A stretch of 64,000 nt of DNA from Pseudopedobacter sp038243635 (GCA_038243635.1 JBBSQW010000006.1:1-64000); one strand, 5' to 3'; positions 1 to 8,713 are shown, counted from the stretch's first letter. The notes: generated from the sequence alone by a model not told the origin. Program-made: numbers and translations.

Positions 1-371
1 TTAAAAGCTTTTTTTGTTTCTTCGTACTTTGCTTTTGCCTGCAAAACCGAATCTTTAAAAAGTACTTCGGGTAAGGGAATGGCTAAGCGTTGGAGATAAA
101 TAATCAACGCATTCTGATTATTGACTTTCAGCGTATCGTTTTTGTAGTTGTTCAGTTTGCTTACTAATAGGTCATTCTTTTGTGCGTCAATTGAAAACTC
201 GCCGATATTGTTGTTGTAAACCGTTTGATTGGTTCGCAAATTAGTGACACTTACCCTGTTTAATCGTTGTTTGGTTTCTTTGTCAAATACCAAACCCACC
301 AAAGGTTCTTGCTGTGCAAAAAGCTTTAGGCCGATAAAGATTAAAGTAATTAGCGCTAGTAAGTGTTTCAA
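1..371 (-). CDS. Carboxypeptidase-like regulatory domain protein, 5' part (runs off window start)
   Basis: The open frame runs off the left edge. It starts at a TTG (369-371), 4 nt after the stop of the upstream gene; no ATG is available in the open frame, which is closed upstream by a stop at 390-392. The product begins MKHLLALITLIFIGLKLFAQQ, a clear Sec signal peptide. A stretch reading PLVGLVFDKETKQRLNRVSV then N-x-x-x-G-E-F-S follows, the pattern of a CarboxypepD_reg-like beta-sandwich as found at the N-terminus of many Bacteroidota surface proteins. The visible part resembles the gene at 59584-60282. It is the last gene seen of a four-gene operon with two wall hydrolases. The function of the missing part is unknown. 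The TTG start is inferred. Confidence 0.65.
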   Translation of the reverse strand, partial: MKHLLALITLIFIGLKLFAQQEPLVGLVFDKETKQRLNRVSVTNLRTNQTVYNNNIGEFSIDAQKNDLLVSKLNNYKNDTLKVNNQNALIIYLQRLAIPLPEVLFKDSVLQAKAKYEETKKAF

Positions 372-375
372 TAAA

Positions 376-1200
376 TTATTTTTTAACCCTCAAGGTTTGA
401 CCAATTTTAATGTAGTCATCTGCCATGTTATTTAACGCCTTCAACTCATCAACAGTTAGTCCAAAACGTTTAGAAATATTATAAAGTGTATCGCCTTGTT
501 GCACCATGTAATTGTCGCCTGCTATAATAGGCGTGGCGTCTTTCTCTTTGTCCTTTTTTGGCTCGTTCGGGATGTTTTTATTAATGTCTGATAAAACCTT
601 GTCCTCACGTTTTATTTTTTCATACCTGCCCTCTGGTTTGTCAAACTGGTGGAGTTCATAACGATCTACCAAACTAATCAACAAATCAGGATACTTGGGG
701 TTTGTAGCATAACCAGCCTGCTTAAGTCCTTTTGCCCAGCCCACGTAATCATCTTTATCTAACTCAAATAGAAAGGCATATCGTTTTCTTTTTAAAAATT
801 CCGAATGATCTCTAAAACTTTCCTCTGGGTTTTTATATACGCGGAAACAATCGTCTTTTTTATCATCGTCTTTATAATAGCCTTTTCCTTTCCAATCACT
901 TGTGCATTTTATCCCGAAATGGTTATTGGCATATTTTGCCAAATCGCTTTTTCCTGTGCCCGACTCTAAAATTGCTTGTGCCAAGGTAATGCTTGCGGGT
1001 ATCCCATATTGGTTCATCTCGGTAACGGCAATTCCTTTAAATTTTTGGATATAGCTTGCAACCGTATAGCTTGTGTAAGCGCCAGAATTTTGCTTGTTAG
1101 CTGATTTTTCAATTTGTTTGTTTTGATAATGTAAGCCCTTTTTTGACGAGCAAGAAGCTAAAAAAGCCAAAGCAAGTATTCCGATTATTAATTTCTTCAT
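376..1200 (-). CDS. Glucosaminidase-domain lipoprotein with C-terminal LysM (peptidoglycan hydrolase)
   Basis: 274 aa. A lipoprotein signal ends in L-A-S-C (Cys17). The glucosaminidase domain (FlgJ/AtlA-type fold, about residues 45-190) carries the sequence AQAILESGTGKS with the probable catalytic Glu79, followed by NNHFGIKC and a GYATNPKYPDLL block. A LysM module fills the last 45 residues (QQGDTLYNISKRFGLTVDEL). The domains predict cleavage of glycan strands by a protein anchored in a membrane and held to peptidoglycan by LysM. The gene starts directly after the stop of a paralogue (1201-1851), so the pair looks like an ancient tandem duplication. The family is clear; the exact bond cleaved is inferred. 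Confidence 0.9.
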   Translation of the reverse strand: MKKLIIGILALAFLASCSSKKGLHYQNKQIEKSANKQNSGAYTSYTVASYIQKFKGIAVTEMNQYGIPASITLAQAILESGTGKSDLAKYANNHFGIKCTSDWKGKGYYKDDDKKDDCFRVYKNPEESFRDHSEFLKRKRYAFLFELDKDDYVGWAKGLKQAGYATNPKYPDLLISLVDRYELHQFDKPEGRYEKIKREDKVLSDINKNIPNEPKKDKEKDATPIIAGDNYMVQQGDTLYNISKRFGLTVDELKALNNMADDYIKIGQTLRVKK

Positions 1201-1851
1201 TTATAGTTCTAATTTCTGACCTATCCTTAAAACGGTAGATTTAAGGTGGTTCTTTAACATTAATCTTTTGGTAGTGGTGTGGTTTTTTCTAGCAATTAAA
1301 TTCAACGTATCGCCTTTTTTAACGCTATAAACTTTATTGACAGTTACCGGCTCTATGGGTTCAATATAGCCTTCTGGCCGATTATCAAATTGCTGTAAGT
1401 CATTTTTTTTAATCAAACCCATAATTTGGGAAGACCAAGTTCTGCTAGCAGCATAACCCCCACGTTGTATTCCTCTCGCCCAATTTTTATAATCATACTC
1501 GGTAAATTGACTAAATAGTTGATTCAATTTTGGACGACTTTGTAAAAAATTGATGAAATAATTGTAAGAATCGTGAATTTCATCAAAACCTCTGTATGCT
1601 GATTTAATTTGAGTGCTGTTATTCGGTCCTTTAATGCCGAAGTGGTTGTTGAGGTAACGGGCAATTTTACTTGTTCCACTTGCAGATTCATGTATGGCCA
1701 CTGCTAAAATTATACTTGCGGGTACATGATGCTCATTCATTAGAGCTATTGCCATTTCTTTATGGTCATCTATATAGTTTTGAGTGACGGATTGGGCGTT
1801 AGCGCCAAAATTTACAGCTAGAAAGCAAATGAGTAAGAATTTTTTTATCAA
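1201..1851 (-). CDS. Secreted glucosaminidase-LysM protein (tandem paralogue)
   Basis: 216 aa. It has a Sec signal peptide without a lipobox (cleavage near residues 19-20, NAQ), a glucosaminidase domain with the conserved Glu55 in AVAIHESASGTS, NNHFGIKG, and GGYAASRTWSSQIMGLI. One LysM (residues about 173-216, KKGDTLNLIARKN) closes the protein. Domain order is the same as in the neighbour at 376-1200, but that one is a lipoprotein and this one appears to be released into the periplasm. Its stop codon abuts the start of the neighbour with no spacer, and the O-methyltransferase lies 15 nt upstream, so all are probably cotranscribed. Confidence 0.9.
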   Translation of the reverse strand: MIKKFLLICFLAVNFGANAQSVTQNYIDDHKEMAIALMNEHHVPASIILAVAIHESASGTSKIARYLNNHFGIKGPNNSTQIKSAYRGFDEIHDSYNYFINFLQSRPKLNQLFSQFTEYDYKNWARGIQRGGYAASRTWSSQIMGLIKKNDLQQFDNRPEGYIEPIEPVTVNKVYSVKKGDTLNLIARKNHTTTKRLMLKNHLKSTVLRIGQKLEL

Positions 1852-1866
1852 AACAAATTTTTAGAA

Positions 1867-2523
1867 TTAACGAAGTTTACAAGTTTTTATTTTTTTTCTG
1901 ACGATGAATAAGCCATCTCTCAATGGAAGTATTAACTTGTCTACTCTTTCATCTGCAGCCACCATTTGGTTAAAATTATGAATATTGGAAGTGTCGGTAT
2001 CGGTAATTTTTGTTAAAACTTTTCCGCTCCATAACACATTATCCGTAATAATTAAGCCACCACTACGCACCTTATCAAAGACTAAGTTGTAGTAGTTGCC
2101 ATTATTCTTCTTATCCGCATCAATAAAAACGATGTCAAAAACCTCAGGTATCGTTGGAATAATTTCCATAGCGTTTCCAATTCTGTAATCTATCTTATCA
2201 CCATAATCGGAGACTTCAAAATAGCCTTTTACTCGCTCTTCCAATTCTTCGTTAATATCTAGCGTGATGATTTTGCCGTCTTTAGCCAAGCCTTCTGCAA
2301 AACACAGAGTTGCGTAGCCAGTAAAAGTCCCAATCTCTAAAATACGTTGAGGCGCCATCATTTTCGAGAGCATACTTAGCATTCTACCCTGTAAATGGCC
2401 AGAGAGCATTCTTGGCATTAACACTTCCAACTGCGTTTCGCGATCAATTCTTTTTAGCAATTCTGGCTCAGGGTCACAAAAAAGAGTTAAGTAATGATGG
2501 AGGTCGTCCTGATTTATACTCAT
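1867..2523 (-). CDS. SAM-dependent O-methyltransferase (family 3, CCoAOMT/TrmR-like)
   Basis: 218 aa, the usual length for bacterial class I O-methyltransferases of PF01596. The SAM-binding motif is LEIGTFTGYATL (about 62-73). The metal and substrate region VFIDADKKNN and the TDNVLWSGKV block are intact. In this family some members methylate catechol-like small molecules and others (TrmR) modify tRNA; the sequence alone does not decide. It is the first gene of the minus-strand operon with the two glucosaminidases. A TAnnTTTG-type box lies only 4 nt before the ATG. Confidence 0.88.
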   Translation of the reverse strand: MSINQDDLHHYLTLFCDPEPELLKRIDRETQLEVLMPRMLSGHLQGRMLSMLSKMMAPQRILEIGTFTGYATLCFAEGLAKDGKIITLDINEELEERVKGYFEVSDYGDKIDYRIGNAMEIIPTIPEVFDIVFIDADKKNNGNYYNLVFDKVRSGGLIITDNVLWSGKVLTKITDTDTSNIHNFNQMVAADERVDKLILPLRDGLFIVRKKIKTCKLR

Positions 2524-2527
2524 TTGG

Positions 2528-2535
2528 CAAAGTTA
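2528..2535 (-). promoter_or_regulatory. Bacteroidota -7 box abutting the O-methyltransferase start
   Basis: On the minus strand this reads TAACTTTG, matching TAnnTTTG. It ends 4 nt before the ATG at 2523, so the transcript would start at or next to the start codon. Confidence 0.55.
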
Positions 2536-2662
2536 GAAATTCAGTTTAACAATTAAGATTTCAACATTTATAAGTGCCAAAACGTACTATTTATTTTCAA
2601 AGTGATACATTTGATAGTGCTTAGACTTTGTTAATAACGGCTGTTTTCTAAGTACCCATCAT

Positions 2663-4057
2663 TTGTTAAGCAAGAAATTGGATATTCAAAATAAAAAATA
2701 CTCGTCCGAAAGGTTACAAATTCTTAAATATGTATTAAAATGGATTGCATTATGTATTCCCGTTGGGTTAGTTGTCGGTAGTATAGTAGCACTCTTTTTA
2801 GGATTGTTAACCAGTGCAATATTCTTTAGATTTTCTAATCCTGACCTACTTTATCTTTTACCTTTTGGCGGTGTTGCTATACATTTTATGTACAAGTTAT
2901 GGGGTAAATCATCTGAAAAAGGGAACAACTTAATCATGGATGAAATCCATCAGCCCGGGGGTGGAGTTCCGCCGCAGATGGGTCCGCTGGTTTTAATCAC
3001 TACAGTATTAACGCATTTATTAGGTGGTTCGGCAGGTCGGGAGGGGACAGCCGTACAAATTGGTGGGAGCATTGCGCAACTTCTGGCAAAATGGTTTAAG
3101 CTTTCTAAAGCAGACGTTAGAACTTTGTTGATGGCTGGAGTTGCAGCCGGTTTTGGAGCGGTATTTGGAACTCCGTTAACGGGAGCAATTTTTGCGATAG
3201 AGGTTATTGCTTTAGGAAAGTTAAAATACGATGCAATTGTTCCTTGCTTGGTTGCCAGTATTGTTGGCGATTTTGCAGTAAGCGCTTGGGGACTTAGCCA
3301 TACCCATTATCGGATAGATTTTTTAGAAACCAACACTACCTTTTTAGCAGGTTTTTTACATAAAGACATACTTTTACTTTTAAAAATTATTATTGCTTCT
3401 GTAGCATTTGGTTTGGTGAGCTATCTGTTTGCAACTTTAGTACATCATGTAAAAATGGTTTTTACAAGCCTTTTTAAAACAACTTGGTTAATTCCTTTTT
3501 TTGGAGGTGTAGCAATCATTTTATTAACATTTTTGGTCGGTAAATCCGATTATTTAAGTTTAGGAGTAAATGCAGAGTATCCCGGTGCAATAACCGTTGT
3601 TTCTGCTTTTAAAGCTGGCGGTTCTGATATGTTTAGTTGGTTATGGAAAACCATTTTCACCGCTGTTACCTTGGGTACGGGTTTTAAAGGTGGCGAAGTA
3701 ACGCCGCTGTTTTATATTGGTGCAACTTTAGGCAACACCTTAGCTACGTTAATGGATGCGCCAATTAGCCTGTTCGCTGCGTTAGGGTTTATAGCAGTTT
3801 TTGCAGGCGCAACCAATACTCCTTTAGCTTGTACGTTTATGGGCGTCGAGCTTTTTGGCGGGCAATACGTTTTGTTTTTTGCGATAGCGTGTTTTACAGC
3901 TTATTTCTTTAGTGGGCATTCAGGGATTTATAGTTCGCAACGCATTGGCGTACCTAAACTAACCAATGCTGGAATTAGCGAGAATGAGACGCTGAAGGAT
4001 ATTGAGGAAAGAAAAGATAGCTTTTTGAAAAAGAAATTAGGTAAGTATAAACTTTAA
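2663..4057 (+). CDS. CLC-family anion transporter, probably the fluoride-type (CLC-F) subgroup
   Basis: 464 aa multi-pass membrane protein. CLC signatures are present: GGGVPP in the helix D position (about residue 98), GGSAGREGTAVQIGG (about 121-135) in place of the classical GREGP, then GFGAVFGTPLTGAIFAIE and GTGFKGGEVTPLFYIGATLG. The gating glutamate of the GREG motif is kept. GREGT, and the lack of the helix D serine of GSGIP, are features of the fluoride/proton antiporter clade rather than of chloride CLCs. The reading frame is open only from 2618 and has no ATG before the conserved part, so the TTG at 2663 is the best start. No fluoride riboswitch is seen upstream. CLC membership is near certain; the ion is inferred. 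Confidence 0.88.
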   Translation: MLSKKLDIQNKKYSSERLQILKYVLKWIALCIPVGLVVGSIVALFLGLLTSAIFFRFSNPDLLYLLPFGGVAIHFMYKLWGKSSEKGNNLIMDEIHQPGGGVPPQMGPLVLITTVLTHLLGGSAGREGTAVQIGGSIAQLLAKWFKLSKADVRTLLMAGVAAGFGAVFGTPLTGAIFAIEVIALGKLKYDAIVPCLVASIVGDFAVSAWGLSHTHYRIDFLETNTTFLAGFLHKDILLLLKIIIASVAFGLVSYLFATLVHHVKMVFTSLFKTTWLIPFFGGVAIILLTFLVGKSDYLSLGVNAEYPGAITVVSAFKAGGSDMFSWLWKTIFTAVTLGTGFKGGEVTPLFYIGATLGNTLATLMDAPISLFAALGFIAVFAGATNTPLACTFMGVELFGGQYVLFFAIACFTAYFFSGHSGIYSSQRIGVPKLTNAGISENETLKDIEERKDSFLKKKLGKYKL

Positions 4058-4111
4058 TAATAGCTATAAACTAAAGTTGATTTTTTTTAAAACAACCTCG
4101 CCCAGCTCCAA

Positions 4112-5104
4112 CTATTTTTTTAGGCTGTCCGCTTTTGGTGCAAAATTGAAATCAGAAACAAAAGCTAGCGTACCCAACAAAATTACCAGTAAAGTTTGTG
4201 ATGCGTGAAGGACTGTTGCATAAACTAAAGCTGGCGTACTACTAATATCTAAAAGAACTAAGCATTTTGAAACCATAAAGTGGAAAGCCCCTATTCCGCC
4301 TTGTATTGGAGCAATCATACCAAAACTAGCAGCAACAACAGTTAGCAGCGCATCAGCATAAGTCAATAATTCCGTTTGTTGCAGCATCTTAAAAGCAAAA
4401 TAGCTAGATGCGATATAGAAAAACCAAATAAATAAAGTAAATATTATAAAGCCAAGTCGGTTCTTCATTTTACGTACCGATATAAAACCATCCCATAGTT
4501 TTTTTAAAATAGTTTTAACCTTGGTTATTACGGGATGCTGATTGTTTTTGATTAAGTGTATTAAGAATACTAAAACAGCAAAGCCCAGAGCTGCAGCGGC
4601 ACTAACGATTAAGAAATTTCTTTTAGATAAGCGACTAGCGTCAAAGTGGAGTAGCTTAGCAAATAAATCTTGATAAAGTAATAGGCTCAATAAAACCAAA
4701 ACAAGCAACATCAATAAATCAAAAATACGTTCGGCAATTACGCTACCAATTAGCTTTGCGGTATCCATTTGTTCTTTTTTAGCGAGCCATGCGCATCTGG
4801 CTAATTCGCCAGCTCGTGGTAAAGCCAAATTTACCAGATACCCAACCATCAAAGCATTAAAAACGTTTAAAAAAGCAGGTTTTTTATTAGTGAGGGGTGT
4901 AATCATTAACTGCCAGCGAAATGCTCTAAAAACATTAGCACAAATTGCACATAATGCAGAAACAGTGAGCCATTTTAAACTAACACTTTTTAAGTCATTT
5001 AAAAAAGAAGGATTATAATATAAACTAAAGAGGTAATAAATAATACCCAACCCCACTACTAAAAACAGGATGTATTTGATAGCAGTAAGCGCCGGGATTT
5101 TCAA
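4112..5104 (-). CDS. Flippase-like integral membrane protein (YbhN/UPF0104, lysylphosphatidylglycerol synthetase TM region family)
   Basis: 330 aa with about eight hydrophobic segments. The family signature region FRAFRWQLMI followed by GYLVNLALPRAGELARCAWL and SVIAERIFDLLMLL is well conserved. Such proteins are the membrane half of MprF or stand alone, and are thought to translocate lipids, but the substrate here is unknown. The start is a TTG that overlaps the panD stop (TTGA), so translation is probably coupled to panD. The gene is the last of panC-panD-flippase; this link to pantothenate synthesis is probably only operon sharing. Confidence 0.85.
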   Translation of the reverse strand: MKIPALTAIKYILFLVVGLGIIYYLFSLYYNPSFLNDLKSVSLKWLTVSALCAICANVFRAFRWQLMITPLTNKKPAFLNVFNALMVGYLVNLALPRAGELARCAWLAKKEQMDTAKLIGSVIAERIFDLLMLLVLVLLSLLLYQDLFAKLLHFDASRLSKRNFLIVSAAAALGFAVLVFLIHLIKNNQHPVITKVKTILKKLWDGFISVRKMKNRLGFIIFTLFIWFFYIASSYFAFKMLQQTELLTYADALLTVVAASFGMIAPIQGGIGAFHFMVSKCLVLLDISSTPALVYATVLHASQTLLVILLGTLAFVSDFNFAPKADSLKK

Positions 5105-5457
5105 TGTTTATTAATTAACTTATTGTTGTCATCTGGAAAAACTAAAACTGGATTATACTTTTTAGCCTCTTCAAAATCCATGTGCGCATAAGATACAATA
5201 ATTACAATATCGCCGATTTGAGCCAACCTTGCGCAAGATCCGTTTAAACAAACCATTCCTGTACCTCTTTCGCCTTTAATAATGTAAGTTTCAAATCTAG
5301 CGCCGTTATTATTGTTTACAACCTGCACTTTCTCATTTGGAATCATGTTGGCTGCGTCCAATAAATCTTCATCAATAGTAATACTACCAACGTAATTTAA
5401 TTCTGATTGGGTAACTTTAACCCTATGAATTTTAGATTTTAAAACTTCAATTACCAT
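5101..5457 (-). CDS. panD: Aspartate 1-decarboxylase precursor
   Basis: 118 aa. It makes beta-alanine from aspartate for pantothenate synthesis in the cytoplasm. The self-cleavage site Gly24-Ser25 sits in NYVGSITIDEDLL; Ser25 becomes the pyruvoyl group. Lys9 and the TYIIKGERGTGMVCLNGSCA block with Tyr58 match the family. It follows panC by 35 nt and overlaps the flippase gene by 4 nt. A TAnnTTTG box (5462-5469) lies 4 nt before its ATG, so it may also have its own promoter. Confidence 0.96.
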   Translation of the reverse strand: MVIEVLKSKIHRVKVTQSELNYVGSITIDEDLLDAANMIPNEKVQVVNNNNGARFETYIIKGERGTGMVCLNGSCARLAQIGDIVIIVSYAHMDFEEAKKYNPVLVFPDDNNKLINKH

Positions 5458-5461
5458 TTTG

Positions 5462-5469
5462 CAAAAATA
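5462..5469 (-). promoter_or_regulatory. Bacteroidota -7 box abutting panD start
   Basis: The minus strand reads TATTTTTG, a TAnnTTTG match, in the panC-panD spacer and 4 nt before the panD ATG. It would allow panD and the flippase gene to be expressed apart from panC, from a leaderless mRNA. Confidence 0.5.
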
Positions 5470-5492
5470 AAGAATAGATTTTATAAAACATG

Positions 5493-6347
5493 TTAGGGTA
5501 GCATCATATTATCTATTAGCCTAGTATTTCCTACGCTACAGGCAACTAAGACTATCGCATCTTTCTCATTATTTTGTGCTTGCAAAGTGTCGCGGTTTAC
5601 AATTTCTAAGTATTCTAAATCAAGCAACTCATCCTTATAAAAACCTTTTGCTTGGTTTAATAGCTCTTCGTTAGGTAATTTTACATAATTTTCTTTAACA
5701 AAGCTTAGTGATTTATAAAGCTGCAAAGATTTTTCGCGTTCTTCATCGTTTAAACGGATATTTCTAGAGCTCATTGCTAAACCATCCTTTTCGCGGATGA
5801 TGGGGCAGGCTTCAAGTTTTATATCCAACTTAAAGTCTTTGGCCATTTCCTTGATGACCAAAAACTGTTGATAATCTTTTTGACCAAAAAAAGCCAAATC
5901 TGGTTCAATTAAGAAAAAGAGTTTGTAAACTACTTGTGTAACGCCCTCATAATGTCCGGGTCTAAATTTACCTTCTAAAACCGTGTTAAGGTCGCCTACT
6001 TTGTAGTGCCATTGCTCGTTATCCTCATATATTTCTTTCACTTCAGGATTAAAAAGCACATCGCAACCGGCAGCGTCTAAAAGCTTTTGGTCATGCTGAA
6101 TAGGTTTGGGATATTTCAAAAGATCATCAGGATTGTTAAACTGCGTAGGGTTCACAAAAATGGTTGCAACCGTTAAGTCGCATTTTTCTTTTGAAGCTGC
6201 AATCAAAGACAGATGTCCCTCATGCAAAGCGCCCATAGTTGGCACTAAGCCAATTTTTGGGTTGGTCTTTTTTATAGAATCTAAGTAGGCTACTAGCTTT
6301 TCTTTTGTGTGGAAAGTTTTCAAAAACGATGAAATTTTAGTGGGCAA
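5493..6347 (-). CDS. panC: Pantothenate synthetase
   Basis: 284 aa, standard length. It condenses pantoate and beta-alanine with ATP. The nucleotide-binding signature VPTMGALHEGHLSLI holds His42 and His45 (HxGH). FVNPTQFNNPDDLLKYP, RPGHYEGVTQVVYKLF, FGQKDYQQ and the MSSRN motif (KMSKS-like) follow in order. It is the first gene of the panC-panD-flippase operon and is divergent from the GT5 half-protein gene at 6473, sharing a 125 bp intergenic region. Confidence 0.97.
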   Translation of the reverse strand: MPTKISSFLKTFHTKEKLVAYLDSIKKTNPKIGLVPTMGALHEGHLSLIAASKEKCDLTVATIFVNPTQFNNPDDLLKYPKPIQHDQKLLDAAGCDVLFNPEVKEIYEDNEQWHYKVGDLNTVLEGKFRPGHYEGVTQVVYKLFFLIEPDLAFFGQKDYQQFLVIKEMAKDFKLDIKLEACPIIREKDGLAMSSRNIRLNDEEREKSLQLYKSLSFVKENYVKLPNEELLNQAKGFYKDELLDLEYLEIVNRDTLQAQNNEKDAIVLVACSVGNTRLIDNMMLP

Positions 6348-6394
6348 AAGTGGCTAAATTGTTCTGTATTAACAATGGGCATTTACGAAAAACA

Positions 6395-6425
6395 TTGTAA
6401 CTGTGCAAGATTTTTGTTATATTTG
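6395..6425 (+). promoter_or_regulatory. Bacteroidota-type promoter for the GT5 half-protein gene
   Basis: TATATTTG (6418-6425) matches the -7 box TAnnTTTG. A TTG at 6395-6397, 20 nt upstream, can serve as the -33 element. The leader to the ATG at 6473 would be about 43 nt. Confidence 0.6.
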
Positions 6426-6472
6426 CACTTTAAAAAAGAAATCTTAACAAAAACTTATCAAAGATTTAGGAG

Positions 6473-7297
6473 ATGGGAAAAACCAAGCTTTTGTTTATCA
6501 CACATGAAATGTCGCCATTTCTGGATTTAACAGCAATTTCAAAGATTACGAGAACTTTGCCGCAAGCAATGCAGGAGAAGGGATTCGAAATAAGAATATT
6601 AATGCCTCGTTTTGGTAGCATCAATGAAAGAAGAAACCGCCTTCATGAGGTAATCCGTCTTTCGGGAATGAACATCATTATTGACGAGACTGATAATCCG
6701 TTAATTATAAAAGTAGCATCTATACCTTCTGCAAGAATGCAGGTTTATTTCTTGGATAACGAAGATTACTTCCATAGAAAATATGTGTTTAATGATGCAA
6801 AAGGCAAGTTCTACTCAGATAATGACGAAAGAGCTGTTTTCTTCTGTAAAGGTGCTTTAGAAACGGTTAAGAAATTAGGTTGGTCACCAGACATTGTACA
6901 CTGCCATGGCTGGATGAGTTCATTGGTTCCTGCATATCTGAAAACTAATTACAAAGACGATCCTACATTTAAGGATGCTAAAGTAGTTTATTCTATTTAC
7001 GAGAACACTTTCGAAGGTTCATTAGGAGATGCTTTTGCAAAGAAGGCTTTGATTAAGGGAATGAATGAAAAAGACACAGCGGCGTATGCGGATGCAACTC
7101 ACAACGGACTGAATAAAGCTGCGATACAGTATTCAGATGCTATAGTTTTGGGTGCTCAAAATGTAGATGAAGAAGTGTTAAACTTTGTTAAAAAATCAGA
7201 AAAACCTGTTTTAGAGCATTCATCTACCGCAGATTTCGAAAATTATTACAACTTTTACCAAGAAATTGCTTCAGATGAATTAGTATCGGTAGCTTAA
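6473..7297 (+). CDS. Glycogen/starch synthase N-terminal-domain-only protein (GT5 half-protein)
   Basis: 274 aa. The sequence aligns by pattern with the first Rossmann domain of GT5 glycogen synthases: LLFITHEMSPF, then TLPQAMQEKGFEIRILMPRF, DNDERAVFFCKGALE and PDIVHCHGWMSSLVPAYLK. The whole C-terminal GT-B domain that holds most of the ADP-glucose site is missing, and the ADP-glucose lysine motif (KxGGL) near residue 16 is replaced by DLTAIS. It is therefore unlikely to be a working glycogen synthase alone. The gene keeps the usual Bacteroidota neighbours panC, DUF4270 and glmS, which suggests a conserved non-catalytic or sensing role. That role is not known. Confidence 0.8.
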   Translation: MGKTKLLFITHEMSPFLDLTAISKITRTLPQAMQEKGFEIRILMPRFGSINERRNRLHEVIRLSGMNIIIDETDNPLIIKVASIPSARMQVYFLDNEDYFHRKYVFNDAKGKFYSDNDERAVFFCKGALETVKKLGWSPDIVHCHGWMSSLVPAYLKTNYKDDPTFKDAKVVYSIYENTFEGSLGDAFAKKALIKGMNEKDTAAYADATHNGLNKAAIQYSDAIVLGAQNVDEEVLNFVKKSEKPVLEHSSTADFENYYNFYQEIASDELVSVA

Positions 7298-7314
7298 AAC
7301 GTTCAAAAAATTAT

Positions 7315-8691
7315 ATGAAATTTATAAAATCAGACTTATTAACCCTGTTAGTAAGTCTTTTTATTTTAGGGAGCTGTAAAAACCCTACAGGTGTTGGTTT
7401 AGATGTTGATCCTGACATTGCCTTGGCTACAAAGTTAGTTGATACAAGTACGGTAATTACTAAACTACAAAAGCAAGATAGTATTGTAACCAATTTTACT
7501 GATAGAAGTGTGCTGGGTTACTTTAAAGATGCTGTCTTTGGCGAAACTACCGCAAACATAGCTTTAGGATTAAGTATGCCGGGCTCAAATTATAAGTTTG
7601 GTACAGCCACTGTTGTAGATTCTGCTGTTTTAGTGTTGCCTTATGCTGAGTTTTACGGAGATAGTTTAAACTCAGCCTTTACTGCGGAAGTAAGACAACT
7701 TAACGAAGTATTGTATAATGAGTCTGGAAAAAAATATTACGCTAACAAAAAGTGGTTAACTAAGTCGGACGTAATTGGCACAAAAATTATTACTACCAAT
7801 TTGAAAGACAGCATTACACTACAGGATATTAGAAAAGGGAAAACAGACAGCACAAAGAGGGTTCCAAGAGAATTGAGGATTAAGTTAGATGCTAATTTTG
7901 TTAAGAATAATATTGTAGAGTTAGATTCTGTAAACAAGGTTTCAAACTCAACTTTTAATAATTACATTAAAGGGTTGTTTATTTCCGTTAATAAATCCGC
8001 AACTACAGGAGCCGGAGGGTTGTTCTCTTTTGGCACTAGCACAAGTGGCGCTGCCAGGTTAGATGTTTTTTACAAATCAACAGCAGCAGGTGTAACTGAT
8101 ACGTTGGTAAATACTTTTAATATAACTGATCGAAACGCTGCAACAGAGTTAACTTGGGATATGACCGGAACTCCTGTTAAAACGGAGCTAGAGAGTACTG
8201 CTGAGAACAGCAACCTGTTATACTTAAAAGGTTTAGGCGGTACTTTTGTTAAAGTTGAATTTCCCTATTTAGACAGCCTTAAGAAACTTGGAAAAAACGT
8301 TGCCGTTAACCGGGCCGAATTGGTTTTTTACGTTGATAATAGTCCCCCAAACAATTTGTACAAGCCTATAAGTAAGCTGCGTACCTATCGTTGGGATATT
8401 GCAAACAGGCCGCAACTTGTTCCGGATGAGTCTCCAAATGATCCTCGCTTTTTTGGCCCAAGTTTTATTGGCGGTTTTTATAGCAGTAAGACAACATCCT
8501 ATACTTTCAACTTTACTGCTTACGTACAAGATTTAATGAGTGGGAAAATTAAAAATTATGGTACATTTATTACACCTTCAGATTTTCTGCCGCCAAGCGC
8601 TTTAAATAATTTAGGAAGGTCTGTTTTGGGTGGAGGTAGTAATCCAACTTACAAAGTTAAGCTACGCGTATTTTATACAGATCAAAAGTAA
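7315..8691 (+). CDS. DUF4270 family lipoprotein
   Basis: 458 aa. The N-terminus is a lipoprotein signal (LFILGSC, Cys19), followed by KNPTGVGLDVDPD, typical of the DUF4270 family of Bacteroidota. The body is rich in beta-strand patterns with repeated DS[AT]VLVLPY-like segments and ends in VKLRVFYTDQK. It should sit in the outer membrane or face the periplasm. Function is unknown. It starts 17 nt after the GT5 half-protein, so the two are probably cotranscribed. Confidence 0.8.
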   Translation: MKFIKSDLLTLLVSLFILGSCKNPTGVGLDVDPDIALATKLVDTSTVITKLQKQDSIVTNFTDRSVLGYFKDAVFGETTANIALGLSMPGSNYKFGTATVVDSAVLVLPYAEFYGDSLNSAFTAEVRQLNEVLYNESGKKYYANKKWLTKSDVIGTKIITTNLKDSITLQDIRKGKTDSTKRVPRELRIKLDANFVKNNIVELDSVNKVSNSTFNNYIKGLFISVNKSATTGAGGLFSFGTSTSGAARLDVFYKSTAAGVTDTLVNTFNITDRNAATELTWDMTGTPVKTELESTAENSNLLYLKGLGGTFVKVEFPYLDSLKKLGKNVAVNRAELVFYVDNSPPNNLYKPISKLRTYRWDIANRPQLVPDESPNDPRFFGPSFIGGFYSSKTTSYTFNFTAYVQDLMSGKIKNYGTFITPSDFLPPSALNNLGRSVLGGGSNPTYKVKLRVFYTDQK

Positions 8692-8713
8692 ATTTCCTGT
8701 TACTTTATAAATG

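Noticed and set aside
2524..2662. Fluoride riboswitch upstream of the CLC gene
   Set aside because: No GGCGATG-type start or pseudoknot pattern of the crcB motif is visible.
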